Source: Gymnogyps californianus
Taxonomy: Eukaryota; Chordata; Aves; Accipitriformes; Cathartidae
Reading direction: 5' to 3'
DNA: 64,000 nucleotides
Assembly (NCBI RefSeq): GCF_018139145.2
Contig: NC_059471.1
Location: 217,701,494-217,765,493 of the forward strand
A program made the translations under genes and the position numbers. This document shows, piece by piece, positions 38,795 through 51,258 of this stretch. The number at the start of each line of letters is the position of its first letter. Positions within the stretch are counted from its first letter, which is position 1. The notes below the pieces were generated by a model, which worked only from the letters and a program-made list of their open reading frames with translations, searched no databases and had not been told where the DNA came from.

Positions 38795-39268
38795 AGACTT
38801 TAGGTGTAAGATGAAGAACAGGGGGCACAGAAATACCTAATGCCGTAGATTAAAATATGTTTCATGCCACTAAAGAAAGGCAGTCCCACCACCTCTCCTC
38901 CCATGACTCCATCCCATTGCCACCACAGGCCTTGTGGCCACATCATGAACTGTATTAGTTCGTAAACAGGTTCATTAAACTCAGGTCAGATCCCTGAATC
39001 GCTTGACCAAATAGCTGCAGAAATGCTTGTACTGCCATAACAGGAGAACAAGGGATAGGAGCGGGGAAGAGAGAGGATGAGACCGCTTCTTTGGGTGGGA
39101 GCATTGGGTTAACAAGCCTGCGGGCTAAGACACACAGATAAAGACAAAATTCTTGAAGGACAAGTTAAACTACCAAAAGGAGTCTGGTCTAAACCACCTC
39201 CCTGACGCAGGCAACTCGATCCCGAGTCAGCCATGCTGGAAATGGAAAAGCCAGAGGGTTTCACTCAC

Positions 39269-39466
39269 CTGGATGAGGGACACGGTGCCATCAGGGTTAC
39301 TGAAGGTTTGTACCACTGTCTGTGACGGCACGAGGTGCGCTATACTGTGTGTGGTCGTAGTCTGCTGCTGTGTCTGCTGATCCTCAAAGGCGTAGAGCAG
39401 GTCTTCACGCCCATGCTGCTTGTAGCAGTTCTTCACGATAGTCCGCAATGCTTGGGTCCATGACAC
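39269..39466 (-). CDS. NRF1: NRF1 coding exon 6 (residues 256-321, end of DNA-binding region, start of activation region)
   Basis: 198 nt, phase 0 to 0. The acceptor CTGGTAG ends at 39467 and the donor CAG|GTGAGT lies at 39268-39267. The translation begins VSWTQALRTIVKNCYKQHGR and ends SNPDGTVSLIQ. Residues 285-294 form a low-complexity Q/T tract (QQTQQQTTTT), which appears slightly different from the mammalian Q/T/A stretch as I remember it. The exon joins the DNA-binding core to the glutamine- and valine-rich activation region. Confidence 0.97.
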
Positions 39467-40498
39467 CTACCAGTAGAATCAAATGGAGTGAAGAGTCGGC
39501 GTAAAGAAATTTTCTGAACAACTGCAGTGCTGCCACTGCTATGATTTGCATGCTTATCTTTACTGGGTTTTATTGGGCGGTTTTCAACAAATTCTCAAAC
39601 AAACAAAAGGCCCCAATACCTAATCCCTCGCTCCTCATCCCCTCCTTTCCCCAAGACTCAGAAATCACCCTGGAGAGCTATTGCACTGCTGTGTACTGAT
39701 ACAGAAGGAGCACATCTGGCCAAGGGAAAGGGAAGCTTCTCAATGAAATCTGTTTCGCCAGCTTTTGAGGAATTCTAACTAAGGGATTGGGGCTGACAAG
39801 TAGAAAACCATCCCTACCTAGGAAAGCACCGACTGCCACAACACCGTTTCCAGCCTCACTAGGCATCCCTCCCCATCCAACCAGACCTACATCAGCCTGC
39901 ACAACTCCTGCCCCTTGCACACCCTGGTAGCTTTCCTTGATTATCTTTGTGACAGGTTGGTAGAAACATCACCTGCATACAGGATCCATGGCTGTAACTG
40001 AGACCCAAGACGTTTTCACCCAGTTCTCTCATTTTTTCCTGTCTCTACTGCACATCATTGACCACTTCCCTTTAAGTACAAAGGTCCCTGCTGCTCAGGA
40101 TGGGACAGTATCCCTTCAAAGGCTTCAAGAGGCTGTGATACAGATTCTACGGTAAATGACCTGCATACTTGGAGAGTAGACTTGTCTTAGGCTGGGTAGG
40201 CTGCTTCATAAGGCCACAGAGGTGAGCAGGTTCTGCAGCTAGCGAAAAGGGCACCCGCTGCAGAAGGAGACGTGGTTCAAATACCTGCTCATCACACAAC
40301 CCCAAGCAGGGACAGAGCAGATTGAAGGTTACACCTCTCTCATCTCATTGCTCTCCCAGGCTGAATGTCTGACACAAAGTCAAGGAAGGGCCGGTGTCGT
40401 AGTTTCTTCTGTCACTCGAGGGGAAAACTGTTCCCACAACAACTGATTGCAAGCCCCTGCGCTCAATTTGAAGGCAGACAGACATGGGAGATACACAC
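39467..40498 (-). other. NRF1 intron between coding exons 5 and 6 (1.0 kb)
   Basis: The donor is GTGTGT at 40498 and the acceptor ends at 39467. It contains a degenerate MIR-like head at 40215-40310 and otherwise unique sequence. Confidence 0.9.
40215..40310 (+). repeat. Possible MIR-like SINE head (tRNA-derived)
   Basis: GCAGAAGGAGACGTGGTTCA and AAATACCTGCTCATCACAC resemble the B-box region of amniote MIR-type SINEs (GGAGACCTGGGTTCAAATCCCTGCTC). The A-box half is not clear. Confidence 0.4.
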
Positions 40499-40657
40499 CC
40501 GCTGTTTCTGTTCCTCTGTGCGGACATCACTGCGAACGTTGGCCCACGGAATGTCCTCAGGCCACCAGATAGGCTTGCAGCTTTCCTTGCCCCAGCCTGG
40601 TTTCCCGCGACCTGTGGAATACTTCAGCATCTCAGGGATGAAAGCTCGCAGCTGCGC
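40499..40657 (-). CDS. NRF1: NRF1 coding exon 5 (residues 203-255, DNA-binding region)
   Basis: 159 nt, phase 0 to 0. The acceptor TTGTTCCAG ends at 40658 and the donor CGG|GTGTGT lies at 40498-40497. The translation includes AQLRAFIPEMLKYSTGRGKP, GWGKESCKPIWWPEDIPWAN and VRSDVRTEEQKQR. The Trp-rich WWPEDIPWANVRSD segment is a hallmark of the NRF1/EWG/P3A2 family. The donor GTGTGT is a weaker match to GTRAGT than most donors in the gene. Confidence 0.97.
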
Positions 40658-43600
40658 CTGGAACAAACCGCGTAAGAGGGTTGAGAGTTTTTTTTAGGAA
40701 CTCAGATCTTTGGTAGTTTTGAGGTGCACAGTACAAAGTTATTACATTTAACTTCCATCCTGTTGGAACCATCAACTGGAAGAGGCCTGAATGCCTAAGG
40801 AAGATGGACAAATACTTTACCATCTTCTCCCAAGACTCAGCTAAGAACAGCTTAGTAGCATGTGGAGGAGCAGAAACAAAATTAAGTCAGCCAGTTACAA
40901 CAATAAGGCACAAACACACACTATTAACACACTTCATGGTTCAAACACTACCATGAAGAGAGCTAGCCAACCTGAAAGGGAGAAAAAAAAAAAAATCAGA
41001 ATAATGCAATAAAAAACCACACTCAATGTCCCCACAGCGACAGGAACTCAGACGTGAGCTGATGTACATTTTACAGAGATGCTGGAAAGAGGATGGACCT
41101 TCAGCGAGCTGCTCCAATGCAAAAAACATTCTCCACCCCTGTAGAACATAACACACACTGGACTAATTTTCTGAATCTATTTTTAATTTTTGCCAGAGTG
41201 GGGACACCTTTCAACCTGATTTTACTTCTCCTTAGCACCCACAAAGCGGTTGGTCAACTAGTGACCACCTTTACCATCAGGAGACAATACCTTAAAAATA
41301 GACTTGCGAAACAAATCGAGCAGACATGTCTCCAAGAGCAAGTAATATCCTTAGCGTTATCAAAGAGAATACAAAACTCGCACAGGGTTTTACGACACAT
41401 TTGGTTTTTGTACTGGGGACTGCCTGGAGCCTCAGGAAAAGGCTGGTTCAGCTGCAGAAACAGAGCAGGAAGAGAAGGAGCACTCACGACACCATGTTAA
41501 AATGCAGCTCTATTTAGCTTTAAGTAAGAACATCTCCCTGCATCCTTTCATAGCTTTAATAGCAAGTTATTTGAGCTTGTGACAGTGCCACTGGGAGTCC
41601 TTGGGCCACCTTACAGCCCCGAGACACCTGCATGTTCAGGGCTCTAGAACACAGCCATGGAAGAGCATGCTGGGGCCAGCATCGCTTGCTGCCGCAGCCA
41701 CGATGTGGTCCCAGCTAGCAGAGACACGGGTCGGCTCACGGAAGATCTTCTGCCATAAGAGCATCCATTCCTCCCAGCCACGATACTGCTTGAATGACAT
41801 TCTGGTTCGAGTCTGGATATTGTATCCGTTGGCTCCAAGCCGTAAATCAACTCATTTACAAGCTGCCTTTTCCACGTTAGCGTAGAGAGTGTGTACTAAA
41901 GTGCCCTCTAGCATCTGTCAGACAGAGGAAGGGAGGAATGCTTCAGAGGAACAGAAGACTGCAGATTGTCCCTGTGGTCTCTGCAAAAAGCCTAAAGCCC
42001 CTAAGCACACCGCTAAATGCACTGGGATCTGCAGAGGCTCTTTCGGACACAGGACTGCTCTTCAAAGCCAGAGCCCAGCTGGAAGATGCAACGTGGGCCC
42101 TAGCTTACACAGTTAAATAGAAAAATTGAAGTGTGTTTTGGTAAAAAGAAAACAATTTCTTTGTATGCATGATTTACTACATTGCATACAGTTTGCAGGA
42201 GTGGCTAGGGACTTTAAAGGCAATAAAAATCCAGTATACTTGTGAGTCTATATATAGCGTATCTGCTGCACACCCTAGAAGAATCACCCCTGCTCAGAGA
42301 AGCAGCTGTATTTCAGTTCCTCCACTCCATGGACATCCTGAGCCATCTCAGAGAAGCCATACCAAAACCCTGAGTTATAAATGGAGGCACAAAAAACCAC
42401 TTTGGTGCCCTTTTCCCCAGCCCAGGCCAAGCCTGTCCATGACACACCTTCCACTGCAGGGCCAACAGTCACCCTGACATGCTTCAGGTTCCCCAGCTGA
42501 GGCCCTATTTATTCAAATAAACCTGCTAACGACGTTAAGTTGCCTGGTGCAAAAACAGTTAAAAGCTCCTTCCCAGAATTGCTATCTGCAAGCCATGCTC
42601 CTTGTTACCAGATGGATTAATTACTGGTCCTGGAGAGTTCAGCGGCTCAAGCTACTCAAGGCACTTGTTAAGGAGGGTTTGCCTTTAATCCGCCAGGGAG
42701 ACAATCAGCAGCGGTGTTACAACCTGCTCCAGCGCGAGGACTTCTCTAATTAGTGCCATAACAAGACCTCACCCAAGCAGCTCGCAAGGCTCTGACACAG
42801 GCTATGGCACCGAGACAAAGACCCCACGTCTCTCAGGGCGCAGCTGGGAGGAACCGGTGTGACCACTTCATCTGCGGGAGCCACGGTTCTGCTGACTTCA
42901 TCCACGAACTACCCAAAAATCAAACCTCTGCTAAAAAAAAAAGACAGCAGCCCACTCCGGTTTGCACGGTTGTCAGCTCTGGAAAGGGCTCATATAATCT
43001 CTAGTATGGAAGGTTTGAGAGAAACTATAAGAAATGTTTCTTTGACACCCTTTGGTACACAGAGTGAGTGTCTTCTACGTTTTAACGTTAAGCTCAAGTG
43101 TTAGTGGTAGTGAGCTAATCCTGATTCTACCATTTGCAATGGCCCAAAGCACAGACAACTGTACTCCAGTACTGGAAACAACAAGTTGTCCTGCGTGCGG
43201 AGCACCCAGCAATGCTCCAGTCTTAAGGTTTATGCCCTGCTAAGGAAAGTGGTTTCTAGAAGGGAGCAAAACCTGTGCTGGGAATTTGCTACCTGTCCCC
43301 ACAGTTCAGCCTCAGGATCTCCAAAAAGCAGCACCTGGGCAAAGCAAAGTCAAGTCCACGCAGGACCTCGGCCGCACCTGAAAGTGGAAGAGGGCAAAGC
43401 AGCAACTGCAGCAAAGCACCCAGGTATTTTGTTCACTGGCCCTTCTTTTTGCAACAGCCAATTTTAGACTAAATGTTCTTTAAGTTTAAAAGTTCCAATT
43501 AATGTTTAAACATTCAGATTAAAAAGCCAGGCATCTGTCAAGGTAGCAACCAAGCTGTCACCATGAATTTCCTGCTATGAAAACCCGCATGGCCCTGACC

Positions 43601-45634
43601 GAACTCTGCGAGGTCTCACTGCCGAGTGCTTTCTGGCAGGCAGGACGAGAGCGGCCTTGCCACTGTCATAAATTCATCATGGCAAAGACGAGGCGCAGGG
43701 TCAGCCTGAGTGTCCTCAAAAAGAAGCAACAGCACTCAGACAATGCAGCAGTTTACGCCTGGCCACAGGAATCCAACCCAAAATTAACAATCTGCTCATC
43801 AGTGCAAAAAGCAGGAGGTGCTGTGGGTCTCCCCATGGAAGTGTTTGCTCACAGATTTACTCTTTATGCAAATCTTTCTTCTCTTCCACTCTGAAACCAT
43901 GGTCAAGTCATAAGAATGAGTGAGTAGTTCTAATGTTTCAGAGAGGCAGACCTGGGGACCAGGCTGTCCCTCTCAGGATCACCACCTCCTAGCAGAGTTT
44001 GTTGATCTGAGCGCTGGACACGACTGCTTGTCCTTGCTGGAAACGAGGCACGATGCAGGCTCTGAGCTTAAATGCTGTAAAAGCAGGCAGCTGCCTGCAT
44101 GACAGTTCAAAGTATACACTCATCCCTGCATCCAGTACCTTGCAGGACTCGCTACCCTTCCCACTGCTGGAACAACCATCCAGTGCTAGAGCTCAGCTGC
44201 ACAGGGAACCCGATTCCTAACTCTGGACTGCCTTCACTGCAAAACAAGGATGCTCGCTCTGCCACGTGCCAATAACGACCTGCTGGGAGAGCAGAAACGC
44301 AGGCTGTCCCCATACCACACCTCTGACGTGGACCAGAAGGGAGCATCAGCAAGCCTCGCACCCGGGTGATGGAGTCCAGCACTGCAGGATCGTCCCTGCC
44401 CCTCCATGGATAGGATCTGACAGCCGCAAACTGAGTTTAGTTACCGTCTTTCAGCGCTTGGCTTCTCCTGCATACAAACTGTCACATACATAAAGATATC
44501 TGCTGTTTGTGCTAAAGCTTTTTGCAGCGTGGTATGCAAACAGACGTCAAGATGATTTTTGAGAGGCCCAGATAAACTTTGTTGGCTTGTATAAGCAGAT
44601 TGCAAATCGTAGGGGCATATTAAGTTAAAAAAAGTCAGATTAGACAACAAATCACCTGTTCAGAAAAGCATAAACTAACTCTAGTGACCTCGGTGAGAGC
44701 CGACTGAAGCATTGACCTCAGCATTACCCAATCTTACTCCTTAATCATATCAGCAAGCAACTGAGAACAAGTTTAGGGGCAAACTCAGCTCTGACGTATA
44801 GTGTCAGCGTAGCCAAAGTCCATAAAGCAACAAGATTTCTCAGTGTAATGGCTGCAGGGTAAAAGCCCCACTGCAATACATTTTTTTTTCCTGCACAGCT
44901 GAGGTGGGTGATGCTCTCCATTCGCAAGTTTACAGAAGCATCTTTGCTCAGGCTAGTAAAGGCTTTATTTCCCTCAAGACCACCAGGGAAGCAGAGCAAT
45001 TAAAAGGAGAGTTATTTTCATCTCCTCGTTGAGGAGCTAAAGCCTCTACCACCTGCCTGCTGACACCTGCAGCTGCTGAAAGCAGAGGCCTCGTTTTTCC
45101 ACTCCCTGTGACACACCTCTTAATTGTGCTGCCCAATTTATATTTATAAATATTTCGGTTTTCCATAGGGCTTTGTGCAACTTAGTTGAAAAAAGCTCAT
45201 TTTTTGTTAGCAAATACAAAGAACCATATTGGCAGCTCTGGGAATCAAGGTTCCTGTAAAAAAACGATGGCACCTCTAGCAGCGCAACAGGCTGCAGCGA
45301 TGTAGGAGTCAGAGTTATCATCCGCTCTCTCAAACAGATGTATTTCAAATTGCAATTGTGGCAAAAAAAAGACAGCATGGTGTCCTCATCGCATTCAGCA
45401 TATCTGTGTTTTGTTTCTACTTAAGTTTGCCCACAAGCCTGGCAAAAACTATGTAGCAGCTGGATGTTTTCAGCAACAAAACCATCTCCTAAGCACCACA
45501 CGCAGCATCTTACTCCTTGAAAATTTTACAAGAAGACAGACCTGCTGCGTTGTGAAAATCCACCCAGGAGTCTGCAGTCCTGTCCATTAATTCTAGTGCT
45601 CTGTCCTCAAGTGGCCTGCAGCCACTCAAGGATC

Positions 45635-45705
45635 TCAAAAAATTTTTAAAAGACATTTACAAAACATCATCCCTATATGATATGCAGGGAAACTGAGGCA
45701 GCGCA
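45635..45705 (+). repeat. Ancient MIR/L2-like fragment
   Basis: AGGATCTCAAAAAATTTTTA, then TTTACAAAACATCATCCCTA and GCAGGGAAACTGAGGCAG. The order matches the old repeat with GATCTCAAAGCGCTTTACAAACAT and GGGGAAACTGAGGCACAG. Confidence 0.55.
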
Positions 45706-45721
45706 GCGCTGGGTGCCCACA

Positions 45722-45739
45722 ACACGCACGCGCGCACAC
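45722..45739. repeat. 18-bp alternating purine-pyrimidine tract
   Basis: ACACGCACGCGCGCACAC alternates purine and pyrimidine without interruption and includes CGCGCG, a Z-DNA-prone composition. Confidence 0.8.
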
Positions 45740-46257
45740 CACAGTGGCTGGGCTAACGGGGACAGAGACGGTTAGCCAAACGGGACACAAAGAGCATGGA
45801 CTCTGTCCACAGCTTCTTCACAAAGCTGTTTTGAGTTACCACATTGTACTAAAAAGGTGAGGGCTACTCCTAACAAGAGACTTGTTTTACCATAATGCAG
45901 CATGAGAGGACTTGAAATAAGAGGCACTACGTTGCTACGCTGTTGCATCAGCAGTTCGCACACTTGCTGACCAAAGGCCCTGCAGAACATGAAGAAGAAA
46001 AACCATTTCTAATTTAACAGAGCCGCAAGAAGCCTGGGAACACAGGAATGTTGTGTGTGAGGGAGAAAAAACAAAGCCCTACCAGCAGCTAGTGCCTCAG
46101 ACTGGAGAGCTGCTTCACACGCGGAAATGCAGGGCAATCAAACCCCAGGGGCAACTTGGCTTGGCCAAATCTTTGTGTAAGGTTTCCTGAACACCAAGGC
46201 CACGTCATGTTTGGAAGAAAAAAAATCTCCAACTTATTTTTAGCTTAACATGAAAAG

Positions 46258-46307
46258 TATTAGTATTTTATCCATAGAATTCTATGGATATTAGTATTTT
46301 AGCCATA
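46258..46307. repeat. 22-bp perfect palindrome flanked by a 19-bp direct repeat
   Basis: The arm TATCCATAGAA (46269-46279) is followed without spacer by its exact reverse complement (46280-46290). The 19-bp word at 46258-46276 (TATTAGTATTTTATCCATA) recurs at 46289-46307 with one mismatch (T to G). The two copies overlap the palindrome on both sides. Confidence 0.9.
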
Positions 46308-48053
46308 AAATAGAAGCAGAAAACATTTCAGCAACCTTTGATGTTAAAATATTTAATTTCCAACTCTATCACAAAAAATAAACAATATGTATTATAAATC
46401 CAGCTGAAGGCTTCTCTAAAGTGAGAGCTTGTCACTTTTATTGCTGCTTTGATGGCACGTGCAACATTAACAGCCAAACAGTTGATAGATCTTTTTATTG
46501 GCCCTTTCATATGTGCACATATTCTGCACGCTGCAAACCAGAGAAGTTTCTCAGATACGAATTGCAACAACCTCACATCCTGATCTCATTCATCCACACT
46601 CACTTCTCTCTCTCATTTCTTTCCAGCGCTCCACCAGCAACAGCTCATTGCCTTTGTTCCTTCCTCAGAGCCCACGTGCTGTGGGTACGGGCACCTCCAG
46701 CTTCACTACTCGCACCGCGCTAGGATGGCCTCCCTCTGCCTGCGCAAATCTCCACATAGATGTCTCCTTCTCCTTGTTTAAAGCTCTAGGCACTTCTCTT
46801 GCTGTTACTCAGCTTAATTACTACAATGATGATGCCATAAAGAAGTCAGATAAACACAAGCATTTTGTTTGCCAATACAAATGAACTCAGAGCTACATAC
46901 CTGTGATCTTTTGGTGGTCTCTCATTTTACTTTAAAAGCGTTTCAATTTTTTACTTTCCCATTTCCATGGGAAACAATGATACAAAACAAAAGCTGCCTG
47001 TGAACAGCTCTGGCAGATACCACCTTTCACAGTGGCTTAAAAATCTAGCAACTAAGTTTTGTCTTATGTCATCATGGATTAGGAACACGATCTGTTACCA
47101 GCCAAGGCACAGGAGATTTCTTTGTAAAATTTCATTAGAAGTGTGAGCTTGTCTGATTCCACCTAAGTAATGGAAATGGTGTTTTGACCAGAATGTGATC
47201 TTTCTGCAGAGCACAGAGGAAATCCACACATCTTTGCTCTACTACAACACCTCTTTGTACGTTGCCCAAAGCCTCTGACCTTTCCATCTTGCTACTCCCT
47301 CTGAAGAAACTGGCTTTCAGCATTTAAAATTTGTTGTGGTGCATCAGTCTGAGTGTATCCAGAGCCTCCTGCAAAACACACTCACCTGCTTTCAGGTCCT
47401 GCGCCCCAGGGGAAGGAGATTTCCCTACAGATGATCCCTCCCACACCAGGGAAGCTTCCCTGGGGGGTCCCCTCCACTTTCTCCTAGCAATAATGAGGTC
47501 AGCAAAGGGCTGGACCTGGAGAGAAAGGGAGTCCCCCACATGCCTAGGGCAGATGACTCCCTGTCTCCATCAGAAGTATCTCACTCAGAGTCTGATCTGG
47601 AGTTAAACCATTGGCAAGCTCCCCTCTGCTTCAATCCACAGCAGAAAACAGAGGAGGGAACAAACTAGAGCACACAAGGTCCAAGGAACATAAGCCAAAA
47701 CAATACTCCACGAGCGACCTTCCTGACCTCAGTGCCTAAAAATCACTGCAAAGTGCGGAATATCTTCCCTGTTCATAGTTTATGGGAGGTGACAAAAACA
47801 GCTCAAAGGGGAATGCTCCCAGCAGCCTGAGCTCTAGTCCTTACCAGCATTTCTACTGTTTCATGTAGAAAATAAGCACCAATAACAAAGCTTCACATCT
47901 AACTACTATCTGAGCTGTTACAGTCCCATGGGAAAGAGGAGATCAGAGGCATCCCCTGGAGATGTAGACATAAGCTCCACTGCAAATTAATAGGATGTGA
48001 CTGCAAGATGCCAACTCACTCTCTCTCTGGTTCTGCCACGTCTGGCTGCTTAC

Positions 48054-48194
48054 CTGGGTCATCTTGTCCACCGAGACCGGAATGCCATCGATGGTGAGGG
48101 GCGGCAACTCTGAGTTAACCTCCTGAGGTGCAGGCGCATGCTCCGCTAGTGCGGACTCCAGGTCTTCCAGAATCATGCTCTTGTACTTGCGTAC
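48054..48194 (-). CDS. NRF1: NRF1 coding exon 4 (residues 156-202, DNA-binding region)
   Basis: 141 nt, phase 0 to 0. The acceptor CCCCACAG ends at 48195 and the donor CAG|GTAAGC lies at 48053-48052. The translation starts VRKYKSMILEDLESALAEHA and ends with PPLTIDGIPVSVDKMTQ. It lies in the middle of the conserved DNA-binding domain. Both phases are zero, so skipping this exon would keep frame but remove 47 residues of the core. Confidence 0.97.
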
Positions 48195-48778
48195 CTGTGG
48201 GGAATCGTTAAGCTTAGGTAAACAAGGTAAGGAGCACCAGGAGAGGCGAGGGCAAGGACGCAGGGCCAGCCACCTTCCCCAAGGCGCTGCAGAACAGAAG
48301 GAGCAAACAATGCCACAGCTGGCAAGAAAAAATACCCACTGGCCCCAAAGACTTGGCCACATCAAAGAGCTGATGATGAAACATCAAGTAACACTGGCAA
48401 GTGGAAGTATTTACGCGATTAAAATAAAAGTTCTGAAGCAAGACTTATCATGGTCAGGATCTGCTCCATTTACTGTCTGGTCTGCAACAAGGTGCAAGCA
48501 CTGACAGCCGAGCTGAGTTCAAACGTGTCATCACTATGTGCTCCCTCTGATTTTTAATCCAGGATATTCAACCCTGGTGAGATGTGCTAGACAACCATTC
48601 ATGCAGAGAAGACAGGACCTCAGTGACACCCTCATGTCCGTACAATCTGAACTCCTGTTTCCAGGGTTTTAAACATGACCTGCCAATCACTACCAGGCTT
48701 GCAAGGCTGCTGTGAGCAGAATGAAACCTGCAGAGAAAGTGAGCAATTTATTACATAGCTTTTCCTAGAGACACCTAC
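48195..48778 (-). other. NRF1 intron between coding exons 3 and 4 (584 bp)
   Basis: The donor is GTAGGT at 48778 and the acceptor ends at 48195. It is the shortest intron of the gene and has no recognised content. Confidence 0.9.
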
Positions 48779-48905
48779 CACGTTCTCCAAGGGTGCAGCA
48801 CCGAATACTTTAAAGACAGGATTGGGTTTGGAGGGCGAGATGCACAGAACGATGGCCTGCTGCCCCACTCTGGTGGTGTACTCATCCAGCGTGGCTCGGA
48901 GCTTC
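48779..48905 (-). CDS. NRF1: NRF1 coding exon 3 (residues 113-155, DNA-binding region)
   Basis: 127 nt, phase 2 to 0. The acceptor CTGTTTCAG ends at 48906 and the donor GTG|GTAGGT lies at 48778-48777. The translation includes KLRATLDEYTTRVGQQAIVL and SKPNPVFKVFGAAPLENV, part of the conserved DNA-binding/dimerisation core shared with the invertebrate relatives EWG and P3A2. Codons 113-155 read open with no change that would disrupt the fold. Confidence 0.97.
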
Positions 48906-51143
48906 CTGAAACAGAGGCATAAAAGAGTGAATAGGTATCAGCTGAAAGCCCCACAGAAACACAACCCTCTGCATTGTAAACTCTCTTTCTTAATGCCACC
49001 CATTCACAAACCAGGTGAGAAACGGAGCCCCAGATCCGCTCAGATTAGCTACATATACCACTTCTTCCTCCGCTCCCGCAGGCCTGCTGCGTTCCCTGCA
49101 GTCACCCAGCAGCTCAAATATCAATTATTCTCCCTTCTCTCCTCTTTCCATTGATGTAAAAAGTAGAGAAATCACCAGAGCAGCAAAGCTAGGACAGCAC
49201 CAGTCTGCATATATCCGCTCTGTCACTGTCTAAGTGTATTAGCAATACAAAACTTGTAAGGCAGAGAACTTGAATGATTCAACAAAGAGAGGACTGCAAA
49301 CCCAGGTTATTTTACATCCAGCCTCATAACAGTGCATTGCAATTCTCTAGTACCAAAGTCCTGCTCAAACCAGAACTGTAAGAATTCAACCTACAACTAC
49401 AGGACAGGCAAGAACCAGAAATATTGCAACAGCTCAGCACAGGAAACCCAAGTATTCAGACACCTGCCACATCAGCAAGTCCCTTTGGAACGATCTCTCT
49501 GTAGGAAGAAAATGTTCCATCATATACTTTCCGCCTCTTATTCACTTTTAAGCAATGCAAGAGAACGTGTCAGAAATGTTGGCAGAAACTCATAAAGCAA
49601 GAGAGAAGTAGCGGTTAACCTGAGCACTCCATAAGGTGACAGTTTAGTATCTGCCCTGGTCATTTCAGAACCCGCTGTTAGCGGCAGACACGTTGCCAAA
49701 AAGCACCGACACCACCACCAGCTACGGAGAGATCCCAGAATCAGAAACTATAACTTCCCACTCGATTCACAGTGGTGTAAAACTCAAGCACAAACACCTC
49801 AAACTCAGACTGCAAAAAAATGATGCATTTTGTCAGTAACTTGCATGTAGTAAAATGAAGTAGTTGCATGAAGGGAGAAGAAATAATTCCTTTAAAAAGG
49901 AGTTTCTTTAAAAATATACTGTTCACATTTCAAGAGAGAAAAGAATTTGCTCTTCAGAAACGTTGCAATAAACATGGCTGGGTCAGCAGAGTTGGGGGAA
50001 GGAGGGAAAAACAGAACAGAGCTATTAAAAAAAAAAAAAGGGAGTCCACTCCCAGGGAAAATTATTTAACACTAACCCTGCTCCGCTTCGTTCCAGTTTG
50101 ATGATGTGCCAAGGGTGTTGTGGGACTCAGCAGATGAGTAAGCAGAATAAGGAAACCAACTTAATTTCTCACCAATTTTACAAGAGTTAGACTAGGAGAG
50201 AGGGAGAAAAGGCGAACCTCTGGCCATCACTACTTCAGTGCATTAAGTGTGCACGCAGGAGGAAGTCAGCAAGAAACAGAGCGACAAATACAACTCCTCT
50301 GACATAACCCCATTAAATCCAAAACAGTTTAAAAAGCAAAAATTGCTTTGTTCCAAAACCTAGTAAATAGTACCAGCCAATATTTACAAATTTTTCCTGA
50401 AGATGTAATTGCAGGGGATCTCTCCAGGCTTGCGGAAAGCCTGTGCAGTCACTTCAGCACCAGTGCTCCTCGGTGGCCATCAGGCGGGCAGACAGCCTCA
50501 GAGCACCTGTAATGCAACACCTGAAGGGCTACGGAAGTTTGGTGTCTACAGAGCAAGTTTCTAAAGCCAAAGAAAGTGTTTCAGCTCTGGCAGGCACCTC
50601 CACTCGATTATTCTCCCCCAGTCCTGTGCACTACAGGCTGGGTCAGTCTTCAGCGTGGAGCTCACACAACGGGCTCTGCTGGCAAAGGAAATTCAGGTAC
50701 ACACACACTAGACTTATTCGCAGGATCATTTCATAATGCAGAAAAGACTTTTTTTGTTAGGTAGATAAGTCCTTCGTGCCACTGCAGAGCTGGGATACGG
50801 CTGTAGCTCCAGATTCTCAGGCCAGCTGCTGTTAAAGCCACTATGAATATCTTGCAAGGCAATGTTACCATGACAGATTTAACTTGTGACCAGCTGGGGT
50901 TAAAACAGAATGGGGGATCTCACTGGAACGGTCATGTCAGTCCTGGTGATCATAATATCACATCAAAGATGAGTAGAGCTACAACTTAACCCATTTCTGC
51001 AAACCAAAACACAGCTCTTGGGTTCCAGAAAAGATGCCCAAAAAATTCCCAAGCTGGGCAACTTCTGGACAGCACCACGCACAGCACTGGAAACGGATCG
51101 AGGATGCAGACCGAGGTGTCAGAGTGCAGGCGGGAGTCCTTAC
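48906..51143 (-). other. NRF1 intron between coding exons 2 and 3 (2.2 kb)
   Basis: The donor is GTAAGG at 51143 and the acceptor ends at 48906. Only a short A run (50027-50039) and unique sequence were seen. Confidence 0.9.
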
Positions 51144-51258
51144 CGTAGCAAACGTGTCTGCTGTCTCTTGCGGATTGACGGGTTGGATTCAAAAACGTGT
51201 GGTCGCTTTCGTTTTTTACCCGTTGCCACGGCAGCAGCTGCTGCCATCCCCACAGGGC
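51144..51258 (-). CDS. NRF1: NRF1 coding exon 2 (residues 75-112, nuclear localisation signal)
   Basis: 115 nt, phase 1 to 2. The acceptor TTTCCAG ends at 51259 and the donor CG|GTAAGG lies at 51143-51142. The translation runs PVGM, a five-alanine run, then VATGKKRKRPHVFESNPSIR and KRQQTRLL. The two basic blocks KKRKR (residues 89-93) and RKR (residues 104-106) form the bipartite-looking nuclear localisation signal known at about 88-116. The exon also opens the DNA-binding region. Arg113 is split between this exon and the next. Confidence 0.97.

Larger units (their letters stand above)
37556..39268 (-). other. NRF1 intron between coding exons 6 and 7 (1.7 kb)
   Basis: The donor is GTGAGT at 39268 and the acceptor ends at 37556. 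It holds two old MIR/L2-like fragments (38040-38165 and 38690-38775) and a TA/TG simple repeat at 38761-38794. Confidence 0.9.
40658..48053 (-). other. NRF1 intron between coding exons 4 and 5 (7.4 kb)
   Basis: The donor is GTAAGC at 48053 and the acceptor ends at 40658. It contains a MIR/L2-like fragment (45635-45705), an alternating purine-pyrimidine tract (45722-45739) and a 22-bp palindrome in a direct repeat (46258-46307). The stretches 40660-45630 and 46310-48050 show nothing recognisable. Confidence 0.9.
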
